Part shown: positions 13,201 to 26,975 of the stretch, piece by piece
Layout: the number at the start of each line of letters is the position of its first letter
Numbering within the stretch: position 1 is the first letter of the stretch
Assembly (NCBI GenBank): GCA_022577435.1
Contig: JAKOON010000012.1
Location: 13,262,085 to 13,326,084 of the forward strand
Source: Embiotoca jacksoni
Lineage: Eukaryota; Chordata; Actinopteri; Embiotocidae
Direction of reading: 5' to 3'
Length of the DNA stretch: 64,000 nt
The notes under the pieces: generated by a model
Seen by the model: the letters and a program-made list of their open reading frames with translations, nothing else
Databases searched by the model: none
What the model was told of the DNA's origin: nothing
Made by a program: the position numbers and the translations under genes

Positions 13201-16200
13201 ATATTCAGCAGTAAAATGTGTAAATATTTGAGTTTATGTTCAGTATAATGTGTTGAGCTTAACCAACTTTGGTTAATATATTTTATTCCAGGAGTATGAT
13301 AATTAGACTTTGTCATCCATTATCAAGTCAGAAGTTGACTTATGATCTATGATGTGATATTGTGGTTCATTACTATGGTGATGTTCCACACCCACTGATA
13401 TGTGCACATACTTTTCTTGTCACAAAGTGATCTTAAAGGAAAAGCGTGTCCTTTTAGAACATTGTCATTTTTATGGTCGAATACTATTGTGTAATGGTGA
13501 GTTTGGTATTCAGCCAGGTTACCTGAAAGACATTCATCGTGTTTTACTATTATTGTTATAAGTAAGAACCACAGTTGTCACAAATGCACAAAGTTTTTTT
13601 CTTCCTCTGCTGAAACACTACCAGCTTTACTTTGGTGGTACCAGTGTGCAAATACAACAGATTAATAATGTTTTTGTGATGCAGGTCAGTTATCCATTAT
13701 TGACTTTGTGTTTTTAAACCGTTTCTTTCTAGTTTTCCAGCCGAAAATGTCTTCTGCCCCTATTCTTAACTACTCAGGTATTAGTCAAAAGTCACGTCTG
13801 TGTTAGTGTTGCTGCTCCCATTCAAATCCATGTAGCTGTTTAACCCAATGAACTGCTGCTTGCTTATTAACCCTGCTTTGTTACTGCACTGTACATGTGT
13901 GTTAGCGTGATAGTCATCCATCTTCAAAGAAAGAATTCGGTGGTTTAATGTGCTGAAGTTGTGATTTTGATACCTGGGTCAACTTGAAAGGATTTATTAA
14001 CTTAGCTTGCCTCTGCTGTTTTCAGAACCCAAATAACTGAGTAGTATAGCTTGTGATTTTTCTAAATGGTTTGTTAACTTCCTCACCTGTCTTCAAGCCA
14101 ATAGTGTTATTGTGCACATTCTTACTTACTGCTCTGGAAATCGTGAAGTTTAGATAGAGGTGGGCCTTGAGAAAAATAAACCTAGAGCGCCCTCTGCTGA
14201 TGAAAATCAGAAGCAGCCCTTCCGAACGAAACGTTAAGTATTCAGACTTTTCTAAAATGACCAGGAAAAGTGCACGTGACACTTTATTTATGTTTATTTA
14301 ATATCAAGCAAAGCAAAGGAATTACAAAGAAATCAAACTAAACTGGTTTACATGCAGGTGTATTATAAATTCCCAGTTTTCACTGCTGTGAATGTTGTGG
14401 TTAACCTGATTAATCTATGCATGCAGAGATAATTTGTCATCGCTTGTAAACTCTTTTTCAGTATGATCTTCTGATCCCCTCACATTTAAAATGAGTTGCT
14501 GAGATTATCTCTCTCTCTTTTCCTTATATTTTCGTAGAATCGATTCACTCCAGTACTACCAGTTTGGGAAGACCAGAGAAGAAAGGCCTGCTGGGTATTT
14601 TCCAGTTCAGCAGGAGGAAATCCAAGGTAAAACTCCAGATTACCGTTACCGTTTTTTGGGATTGTGCTGGATTTACTCAAGAACTGCATTTATGTTGTTT
14701 CACCCAGTCTTTCAGTTTTGTCCCAACAGAGTCCCATTACGATTCAGAGTCAAAGATTGTTTTGGTCATATATACCCAATGTTACTTTGGAATTATTGTG
14801 TCATTGTAACTGTCCACAAAGTTTAGCAGTGACTCATTGCACAAGTACCATGAAAACTGAGGAATCATTTACAAACTAACCTTACGTAACGCATGCTGCT
14901 CACACTTAATCAAACTGATAGCTGAGGCAAGCTAAATGCATGGCTGAACAGTTGAATGCTACATGTTAGCTGTGCCTTCCATTTGCAGACAGAGACTACA
15001 TCAATGGACATGGATGACTGTGATGATAAAATAATCCAAAATACAGACATACAATCTCATGTAAGTATTACTAACACAACTCACACTGGCCAAAGGTGAA
15101 ATCAAAGTGGGATTTGATTGATTATGATCTCATTTTATCTCGTTACTGAACCATTCCAATCATATTTAATGGGCGGACAGAATAATATATGCACATGTAA
15201 ATGTAATACTAACCAGTAACAACATCACAAAAAACAAGCGCAAGCTGAGTCATAAAGTTACAATTTGAAATAACTAAGCCAGTTTGAACTACACAGGAAT
15301 TTGGCCATCACAGAATGGGTCACCGTTGGTCTTCTATATTCTTTGTTGAGTTGTGGTCATGTGTGCTGATGTCCTCCAGAGGGCAGCAACTGTCTCCAGA
15401 AGATTCGTCAGCAGACAGTCCTGGCCCTCTTCATCACAGGTCCATAGAGGAGCATAGTGCTGCTTGGACGTCTGACACCCATTACCTTTTCTTTCCTACA
15501 TATCAGCACTAAATGATAAGATAACTATAAGGAATAGTATTATAGATAAAGCTCTTAGTCAGTTTGAATGCGTGAGTGTATGTGTGGTCTCGGGTAGTAA
15601 TCAATGACCCAGAAGGATCCAACTACAGCAGTTTATGTGACTAGTGATGACCAGATTTCAGGAAAATCACAACCGACTGCAACCCACAAAAGGGTTGGGT
15701 GGTTGGGGGTTTTGAACAAATCATTCATAATTGTACTGTAGCTCTAAAGTAGCTTTTTTGATTATAATAAACATTGACAACTTAATGTAGAGTGTTTCTA
15801 TCCGAGATCATACTCCCCACAACCACTCTAGTGTAAACCAGATTTACCACATTTAGACACTGCATTAAGCATCGCTCCACCTTTTTATAGCCATAACTCA
15901 ATCAAAATGGCATTTGATCGTATTAACTCGAAACACACTGCCTGGCTCCCTCTTGTTCAGTTCACTGTCCCTCTGAGCTCAGAGCTTCTGGTTGGACTCC
16001 ACCCTTCTACCCCTTTGTTCTTTGTGTTTTCTTCAACACTGAGCATTGTCACCCTTATCATCTTCCTCCTCCAGGTCTAAGCTGTCACCCTCTTTTTAAT
16101 ACTTTCATCAGATGCTCCTGACTACATATCTTTCTTCAAATAGTTCAGTGTGGTTTGAAAGAAATAACAACAATGAAGGAAGATAGGGAAGTGAAAAGGA

Positions 16201-16441
16201 AAAAAAACATTGCAGCAGAAGCACAAGGCCTTTTGTTTGATGTGAAATATTATAATATTTTTAAAACCTTGAACTGTATCAAAGGTAGTGGCCGCCAAGT
16301 TTTAGATTTATTCATTTAGCTTTTTCACAGCTATATCACCCTTTCCAGTGGGCTTTAATGCGGCTGGGCTTTTTCTCTCTGATATGATTGTTTCTCAGCC
16401 AGGGACTGTTATCAGACCACACACATACATTTGTGCACACA

Positions 16442-16497
<56 letters not shown>

Positions 16498-17793
16498 TAT
16501 ATAGACAGTGTTATCAGCCCGAAGGCATCAGATTACCCTACCTTGGCTACATTAGCACTAAAAGCCCAGCCTCTTATCTCTAATTGTTCATTAGAGGCTG
16601 AACTACTGTGTGCCTCAGTGGAAGTGTGTGTGTGGTCTTTAAACACTAACATGGACAGAGAGCATTATATGAGGGCAGTGCTGACAGGGAAATTTTTTTT
16701 AAATTTTTTAAATTTTTTAAGATCTTAAGAGATCAAGGCCCAAATTTGTCAAGTATATATCAGTCCTAACCATTTTCAGTTTGGCAAGACTTTGGTCCCA
16801 CTTATACATGAGGATAAGATAGTTTTTAGGAAGGTCATCTAGTTTTTAACCGCCTAGCTGCAGCAATGAAATGCAGTTGGGTGACAATTTTTGAGCCTCA
16901 CAACTGTCTAACCTTCTTCTTTTTTTTTTTTACCTCAAAGCTCTGATATCACTCGTCAGTGAATGATTTGCTGACAGATAAGCAGGACTATACATGAAAT
17001 GATTTTACACAAACTGATGTTCAGCATACCCTGAAGCCTATATTCTTTTCCAGTGAATTTTCCAATCTTCTCTTCCTAAGTTCGTCCCAAATCACAATAT
17101 TTTTCTTCTCTGATTTTGACAGCTTCATTTGCCTCTGCCATGTCCTAATAATGCTAATATCAAAGAAATAAGGAGAGCATGCAGAGAGATGGAAATTAAG
17201 ATTTTTCCGATAGATCTCTGGGATGAAAACAAGCCATCTGTCAAAAATGCCACATCACATTACTTCATTGATCTTGTCAGCAAAAAGGGTCATAATCCCA
17301 GGGTACTTTTTACTGAGTTATATTCTGTCATCTCCTCCACTGCTTCCTCAACTAAATATGAGGATTTCCTTCATTTTGTTTACAGATAAAGTACTTGACA
17401 TCTTAGCTAGAATCTGTGAGTAGTCTATCCATCTGCTCCCTGAATGCCATCACTCTGCCTGAACTTCATCACATTATATCTTCTATGAAGACCTCCATCT
17501 GCTCCCTCGATGTGATTCTACAAACTATACTTAAGTCTTTAAAGAAGTGTTTGGAAATATTGTCTCCAGCATTCTGTCAGTCATCAATTTCTCTCTGGCA
17601 ACTGGCCTTCTTCCACAGTCTTTTAAACATGCAGCTGTCCAGACATTATTAAAGAGAATATATTGTAGATTATTCATTCCTCGATATTTACAGACCAATG
17701 TCCAAACTCCTGCTCTTTCTAAAATCACAATCAACAGTTTTTGTACAAATGTCCATTAATACATCATGACGTTGATTTTGGGTTGGTTACAGG

Positions 17794-17867
<74 letters not shown>

Positions 17868-20800
17868 CAGTGTTTGGTCGAAGGTGAAACAGACTGATCT
17901 CTATTGTATTTCATTTTACAATAGAATGTGTTCAGCTAATCTTGTAAGTCTTCTAAATAATTTAAAACAATAACTAGTACTCCTTGTTCATAGGTATAAG
18001 AGGATTATTTTCTATACTGAAGTAAGACTAACTTTGAGAATGATTAGTAGGAAATGATTCTGACAATTTTAATTGGTATAATGTATGTTATTTGTTGTTT
18101 ACACTCTTCATATCCATTTTTTTCAATATTTGCACGTGTGGTTTGTAGTAGGTAAATCCTTAAAGCACTGAAAGGAAGTCAGGAGATACAGCATGTAAGC
18201 CATGATCCTAGTTATGCAAAGGTTGAATAGGTTCATTTTCTGCTTGTCACTTTGTAATTATGAATGCACTGTAAGCTTGGGTTCTCCCCAGATGCCGGAG
18301 TACATTTTGTTCTATTTTCCTTTCTCGCTGTTTTGACAGATTTCAGATTGTTTACCAGAGCGAAGAAGTAGAAGAGAGCAGGTGAAAAAGTCAAACAGAG
18401 TTCATGTGAATTTTCTGCTTTGAACATTATATTTTTGGTGAGCTGAAGGCATGCTCAGTTTTGTTTTTTTTAAGGTTTCCAAATGGAAATTACATCAGTC
18501 TTCTCTTCCAACATTCCTTTTCTGTCTATTTTGTCAGCCGTCTGCCACGCCTCCCCCTCACCCTGCTCTCACTCCGTCAGTGCTTGGATGTGTCAGTCAC
18601 ATCGCACAGTGAACAACAGTTAAAAAAAACTGACAGAACTGACTGGTAATAAATATTTTATAGTGTCGTTCTTTTTTGCATGTTAATGTGCTAATTTCAC
18701 TTTGGGGTTTTGAATTAATCGCAGACATACTTCGCGTTAACTTGATTATAGCTAACAGGGAGTGCTAAAACCCTGCAAGAAAGTAAGACTAGAAAAAGTG
18801 GGTAGCTGTCACTCACTCCTTCCTATGTTCCCATCTACTGATACATGATACTGCACAGAAATAAACGATACAATATTCTCCATATAGGCGGTAGTTTCTG
18901 AAAATATTGTTCTTTTTTCACGCATTCTTTGGGTTGTAATGTGTAAATGGAAATGTGCAGTCCTTGTGGATGCTGTCCACATGCATGCTCAAAGGTACAA
19001 AATGTATGAGTGTATTCTGGGTATCCATTTCTCTCCTTCTTCTCTCATTAACTTCAATGAAGAGCAGCAGTTTTTCCCCGAAAAATCTAAATGTCAACCG
19101 TGTAAAGATATTTAAAAATGGGGGGGGGGGGAGAGTGTCGGCACATGTAAGACCTCTCTCCTCATGGCTTTTTTCAGATGTAGTGTTCCTTTCCCATCCT
19201 TCCCCACTGAGATGTTCTAACCTTAAGCCCAATTAATCCTAATGACCTGAACTTTATGTTCCTTTTCACGCTGCTTTTATGTTGTGTCCAGGCATTGTCT
19301 GAACTCATCAATTAATCTGCTTTAAAGCACTTTTCTTTTCTTCGATCATGGGGCTGTGAGCCGAGGTTTGGTGCTCCCTTTGTGTCACGGGAAGGTTTAG
19401 ATTTTCAGGAGCACTTTAGGATCTCTTTGATCAGATATCGAAAACCATTTTGGTTTCAAAGCTTTAGTCAGGAGCAGCCACCCTTTGAAAATGTGGTTGC
19501 ACTTTCAGTTTGATCAAATAAATGTTGCAATAATTGTCATGACTAAAGAATGGACTCCATTCCTCAGAAATGTGCCCAGCCATTGCATGCTTAGAATGTG
19601 CATGTTTTTTTTTTTGGTTTTTTTTTAAATGTGTCTGGATTTGTATATTAACAATACAACTGTCAGCTTTTTACCCTAAACTTAACGCTTGAAGTCAACA
19701 CTGTCAGTGATGTGGGCCCTGCCAATGCTTTTGTTTGATAGTTAGTGGGGTATCTCATTGTGTAACAGCTTTAAATTGAATGCGGTCTCAAAAGTTTGGT
19801 TAACTATGTTTTTCAGCTCTCCAGTCTTCTTCAAATTTGGTACCTAACATGTTGGATGAGCCTAGCATAAATTTGATTTTTGATCAAGTCAGCTCTGACT
19901 GATCCTTCAAAACTTGAACGCAATTCAGTCTCGGGTGGTACAACAGCTACATAATATATTTATATAACTAAAACTCAGTGGACGTATGCCTGGCTCACTT
20001 GACACTGATTGCAAAATATACTTGAAGCTCATAAATAAACACAATTGTTCATATGTATCCTTACATATATCTGACAGTGTCACTTCACCCCCTTTTATTC
20101 TTCATGTTACCCACAGGGTCTGTCCACAGTGTCAGGGGTCCCCAGCGTGGAGGATCGCCCCAGCACCTTGGGCCAGTCTCAGTCGGTCATGAATATCCTC
20201 AGGATGTCTCCCAAGGCTGACACCAAGAAGAGGAGGGCCCCCATACCACCTGGGGCCCCGACACCCAGCATGGGACACACTAGCTTTGAGAGCTATCAGG
20301 TGAGGGGATAAAGGTTCTGTTTTGAATTTGTATGTTTTGCTCAAATTTAGACACTTGAAGGAAATGATGCATACCACAAACTAGAAAACAATATCTTTAT
20401 GGATCATCCCAGGTATTTTCCAGTTTTGAATTGTGAAGTATGTTCAGAGTGCCAAAGCACTAATTCATACCATCTGGGGTAACACAAAATCTTGCCCTGG
20501 CATGCACATGAAAATACACACACATGAATTGATTATTGTATGAAGATGTACTGGTTAAACACATAAATCCCAAAAGCAATCCAGTTTTTGCACTTTAGAA
20601 AAGGTCCCAATCCTGTAAAATATTTGAATCCCCCAGCTTTCATGATTGACCTGAAGAAGTACATTTAAATCCTGCAATCTGTCATACAGCCTTTGCTTTG
20701 GCTGTTTTGACCTCAATGTAAAAGTGGCCTGTGTTGCCTAAATTGGAGCAACAGTTCCCTGCAGTCTCATTATGGTGTTATGGCAGCATGCTGGGAAATG

Positions 20801-23800
20801 TTGTTTAGCAACCAACATCCTTCGTCCCTCCCTTTGATAATAGGTTTTGTTTATTTCGAGGAGCCACTGTTCTTGATGGATGTTATCCAGCAGCAGTTTT
20901 GTTCTCAACATAACATGGAAAATGGTGTTATCCTCTTTAGCTTAATTAACTAAAATAAGCAGAGCGTGAAGGAGCAGGAAACATTTCTAAGAAATGATGG
21001 GAGTAGTTATTGAAGGTGCTGCAAATACAAGCCTGAAAGGTCTGATTCACACTGTCTCTTGTTCTTTAAAGTAATTAGTAATGAGTCAAGCACTAAAAGT
21101 AAATAATGCTACAAAAACATGTAATGTCTGAATTAATCCCTGATTCCTAAAGTCAAAAAAATCACACCTAAACCAAAATATTCAACCCTCTGTCTTCCTC
21201 TTCTATACGTTTAATTCATAATGGTGGAGCAAATTTACCAGTTTCTTGGCAAGGGAACATTTCAGAAGGAGTAAATATGAGATTATAGTTGGCTAAAATT
21301 CTGAATTTGTGTTTCCTTCCTTGCATTCATTACATCAACAAATTATAGATGTTTGATATTTCTTCTCTACTTTTGGCAGTGCATTGTGACTCTATTAAGA
21401 AGCTCCTTATAGCTGCTTTGATTATTTTTAGTATCACAAATTGTAGTTGAGCAGACAGAGACAGTAATTTATCTGTCCACCTGTCAGATTAAGAGTTATG
21501 ACAGACACCGGAGCTTGAAATACTCAGACACCACTGGGACTCACAAGGGCAGCTAGACAGGACAGGAGTTGAGAAGGTTATCTGAGGATTTGATGACTGG
21601 TCTAATATTAGATTTCTCCATCTCCCTCGTATGCCTTCTCTGAACTGTTCCCTTTTCGTAGCACAATGTCTCACCTACGTCTATGCATGTCCACACATTG
21701 CAAGGTCATACTGTGGTGCAGAACACCTCATGTTTCGCCCCTCTGTTTTCCAGTGTTTCTTGTTGAGCAGAAAATTGAGGACATGCTTTGAGATGTGTTC
21801 AGCTGGTCTTATCGACAGTTCAGCCTTATGGCAACAAGTATCAGAGTTTTCCAAACATGCTGTAATAACAGATGAGCTCGCTGTAAGAAGTGGAATCCGT
21901 GAACTGATTCATGTGCATTTCTAAACATTTAGATGGTCAGCATATTGATTGACTAAAATAAGAAGGGATGGAAGGTCTAAATTATCGACTTTTTAAGCAT
22001 CATCTGAGGACACGGCAAGAAGTGTGAGGTGTTCAAAGATTAGCAACATGCTTGGCCTGCATTTGTTGTGTGAATGTGATTAAAAAGGATTTAGTTTCAT
22101 GACAGTGAGGAGTGCCATAGCAGCTAGGTCTTATCAGGGCAGTTTCTCAGGGGCATTGGCATTAAAGAGCTCTGCATGACTTGAAACTGTGGAACAATTG
22201 TACATGTCAAATTAAATCCCATCACAATCAGAAGTTGTACTTTCCAATTTAGGTGAAATTTGGCATTGTAGTTGCTGGAGGCGGTATAAAGCTACAAGAG
22301 CAGAAATTGGCACACTTTTCTTGTCAGTAGAACAGCGCATCATCTTGTAAAAGTTCTGGCTCCAATAAAAACAGATGTCACGCCATAACTTATATTTGTT
22401 AAGGAAGTGACCCAGCTCGCCTTGCAGAATGCACACACAAACAATTGTCAAATGCAGTGATTATTTTTTGCTGTTTTTGTTGGATTTTACTGACTCAGAC
22501 TTGAAAAACATTTTCTCAATTCTGCGGTTTGCTTGTTTGCTTTACAATCTACTCCACCTACATGTATGTGTGTTTGAGAGAGAGGAGGATTAGGTACATG
22601 ATAGCAGGTCATCTGAGGACAGCTCTCTGTGATGACTGTCCTCATTATAGACCTCCCTCTGCGCCGAACAAGCTTAGGTACTCAACTAATTATGACTTGC
22701 AAGACACAGTAATGGACACTGACATCGCAATATAAGCTATAAGAATGATGAGATCGTTATAACGAAGCTAAATGGCTTCAAATAGCCATCAGATGGGCAG
22801 AGATCACTAAGGGCAGTCATTTAAATCATAGTACGACCATACTTAGATTAACATCAATGACAAAATTAGGATTTTTTTTTTTTTTTGTTGTTGACTGGAA
22901 ATATTGGTGGGCCACTTTTCAGGGCAAGATTACAGTCCAGCAGTTACCTCTGTGTCTATCACAAATAATTAATTTGGGATAAGTGTAAATTTTGTAAATG
23001 AATTCAAATCAAGGGTCATATTCATATTTTTATCAACTCTGAGCTTCCACACCTCCTACTCAATTGTCACAAGTCTTTAAGTATTTGGCTATTTTTGGAA
23101 AGTCCCACCTGAAACAAGACTAGGTAAAAACTTGAATGGCTGACTATAGGGCTTTTAATTTAAAACAGGGACTTTTCATATGAAACGGATACAAGATGTT
23201 CAGGCATTTGGCTGACCAATGGTGTAACTTTATCAGTCAGTCAAGCTGCATTCAAATGACCATCGGTGTAACTTTATCGCTCGCTGAGTGACAGACATTC
23301 GCGTTTATGGGGTTGGCCCTAATGTTACGGTCCAGCCTAAAACATAACCACATTTAGTCAGTAGCAGCAGCAAAACTGTAAGGCCAAACAACCTTGGGCT
23401 CTATGGATAAGAGACACTTCTATAATATTGAAACACGATAATTATTCTTATACTTATCTAGAGTGGGATTTAAGAAAACTCAAAAATGGACATTTTTACT
23501 TCTACCTAATCAAAACTTTAAATTAGAGAGTAAATAACACACTTTTAACAATAAGTCAATAAACACTGATATTATTGAACCTGTTACTGCAACCACCAAA
23601 TTTGATACACATGTTCTGAGTATAAATTAAAACCCTACGACTTCTTTAAAAAAGTTGAAATATAAGATTTGAGAAATGGAACCGGCCATCAAAAGCCAAC
23701 CCTAGTTGCAATGAGAACTTTAACATCTATATTTAAGATCTTGTTTTATTTACAGTGGTAACAGTAGATTGCTGACCTTTTTGACATCTGAGGGGCAGGT

Positions 23801-26800
23801 TGCTATATACAGTGGTGAGAATGGGAATAGTAAGGACACTAATAACCGATGACACAATATTCCAGGAAGAGCGCGAAGTCATTGTCGGCTGCAGGAGAAT
23901 CAGATGCTCCGGCATGTGGAGTCATCATGGAGTTTGAGGTTAACAGTTTTGTTTCTTCAACTCAATAATCAACAATCTGTGTACGTCTTGATGAATGCAG
24001 CACTTAATTAAATTATGTTTTGGAACATTGAGTTCAGAGAAAACAGCGCCTTGTGTTTTTTCCAGCGGTGATAGGCAATCTGTTATTATGGTTTGGAAAG
24101 GAAGCCATGTCACTGCCTGTTGTGACAAAGCAATGTAGAAAAGTCTGAGCGTTCTGCTTCACTGCGCATTTAAATGAAAATGTTTCTTGAGTAAGCACAT
24201 TTGTACTCTTTTGTGTTGTTGTGTGTATGTAAAGAGTTAAAGATAAATACAGAACAACTGAAGCAGAACATGAGACAGATGATAAAAGAGTAAAAGAGAG
24301 AAGCTGAGTGACAGTTTCATAAAGACACAAAGTCAAAACAAGGTAGCATAGACCTTATAAGGGTTTAAATGTGTGTGTTTGGCTTGTGTAACATTAACAA
24401 TGTATTAGCTTTGGGGTCATATTTCCAAAATGCAGAGGAGCATATAATCTGCTTGGCATTCCCTTAGCACTACTCTCACCTTGAAGGAGCAGGACCCGAC
24501 AAGCTGAAAGTTCATCAGAGGTCAAGCAGCACTAAAGGGAAAGGGTGAAGGAGAAATAAGACTGGTGACAATAAGAAGGGCGTCTGTAACAAATATGCAA
24601 TGTTCTAAAATAGATTACCTACAGCTAAATATACACTTTTGTTGCTCCCATATTTACCTGACATTTTTGGACTCCTGTCACCAAATGACAAACGGAATTT
24701 AATTTTTCATTCCTGTCTACACGACTCAGTGGACCAGTAATGTATCAATGTGATTGATTGGCTGCATTTTATGCAAGTATATAGACCTTTATTGTCTTAC
24801 ACAGCAGGATTTCTTTTGAAACCTAAAGCCGGGGAGGGGTGATATGAGCCAAAGGTTAGAGTAAAAACATTTTGAGAAAGTCACTTGTGTTTTGCATAGA
24901 CAAGTAAACCCTCGCCCGGGATCTAAAAACAGTTGAGTGTCTCTCGGTTGAAAGAGTTCAAAAAGATGTAACAACACAAACACGGGTGCGTTGTGTGTGT
25001 TTGTATGCACGTGTTAATGTGTCAGTTGGGATTTTCTGCCTGAAATTGTTGCAGTTTTCTGTTTCATGTATTGGTTTGAAAGCATGCTGCAATCCTTCCT
25101 GTGTGGTTTCTTGATTGATCGAGCTGGCCGAGTTGTTGCTCTTGATGATCTGTCAGTCTGCTGAACAAAATGTTGGCAGCAGAGGCAGGCTTGTTTTTTT
25201 GTTTTTTTCCTACTCATCCATCAGTTGTGTAATTATCTGCAGCGGTAGCTAACTTTAATTTGCTCTAATGCACAGCTTCGGTTCAACCATACAGAGAAAA
25301 CGCAAGTTGCTACTGGATCTGTGTGGAGTACTGCAGAGTCCAATTACTGGTTTTTACTGACAGTCTCTTGCTTTCTCGCTTGCGAGGCTTGGCTTCAGTT
25401 AGATAAGAATCTGAGAGAAGAAGACCGCAAAACATGGGAGAGTAAAAGTAAGAAAATAAGTATGTAGACAGACAGGAAAAAAATAATCCTGCTTGCTCCT
25501 GATGTGTGATGTCAATCAAGGTTTGAAAAGAAAATGATGTTTATCCCTTCGCCACATGGCTCTACTTTATCGCCTCACATATTCTAAAGAAGAACGAAAC
25601 TTTTTTTTTTTCCGAACCAGTTGGGAGCACAGGAAAAATAATTCTACCGGTACCTCACTCGTCTTCGTCCATCCTTCCTTTGAAGCCGTTGTTTTTGTTA
25701 ATTTGTGCTGAAGCTGAAAACAGCTGGTGCTCCAGCTCTAGTAGGCCAATGTACATATTACATCCATCTTCAAAAGGGCCTTGATTTAACTGCCAAAAAC
25801 ATGTAATACAACCCATATGATGTGTTTTGATCTATATCCAAGATGTGGAGGGTCAACAAAACTGTCATTTCCATATGCATATTTTAGTCAGGCACACCAC
25901 TACTATTGTACATACGTGGTTAAAAATAGCAAACAGTAAATTCAAATGACTACCAGCAGTGCTTTAACCATGTAACAGGTGAACAGAATGAGTAGTGTGA
26001 GTTGAACTCTGTAATGTAATGAAAATAGTCATGTTTGATGGGCAGCACAGTGTGTAACATCAGATGTATTTATGTTAAGATATGACATGTCCTGTGTATT
26101 GTATGTCCACTTGGTGTTGTGGGGACTGAGGTATACTGTAGGAAGGCACTATAAGGTTTCTATTCTTATGCACTGACCTTGAAGATTGAGAAAGTGTAAG
26201 TCAGGGGCCAGGATTAAGGGGACATGTCCCTTTGCCATGCAGGCTATGTAGGACAGGATCTGTTTGCACTTGAAGCTGTCAAAACTCAAGTATGAAAGCT
26301 GCCAACACAGATGGGACAAACAAATGAACTGAATATATGTTTGTGTCAGTCTCAGGCCATTGTGGCTGTAAATGAGTGTATGTACGTGTGTTAAGATCCC
26401 TCCAAACGTGGATTTGTAGGAAACAGATAATCAGGATATGTTGCTATATTGTTTTAGAAAGCCAATCATTGATCTGAAAACAATCAGTGAATACTCTTTG
26501 TTGTATACATGGCATGCATTTTCACTGATTATCTTTTGTTACATCTAGTAATCAGAATATGCAGTAAAGCTTTAACAGTTTCATCTTGGTAGAAACTTAA
26601 AAACCTTTGGTTTGGCTATATATAAATACTTTTACCGATCATTTGCAAATATATAGTATGCAATAAATATTATCTAAAAACTAGCGATGTCCCAGTCATG
26701 TATTTGCCATTTGATCTCCAAGTATCTGCTGAGACTAAGGGCCAAATTTTTATATATATCTTATTATACACGCAAACCGTCTTCCAGCCTACTGTTAGGA

Positions 26801-26931
26801 TGTGTTTGACCTTGGCGCCCTCACAGTGTTGAGACAGTTCAGCTGCTATGACATGCACATACATGCATACACATACATATGCGCACACACGTCCATCTGT
26901 GAATGTACTCGTGCATGTTGACATGCGCAGG

Positions 26932-26975
<44 letters not shown>

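Larger units (their letters stand above)
15061..20116. other. cobl: cobl intron, 5.1 kb
   Basis: Contains CA repeats at 16446 and 17795, a degraded LINE at 17120 and one weak candidate exon (15380-15439). Otherwise nothing recognised. Confidence 0.65.
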
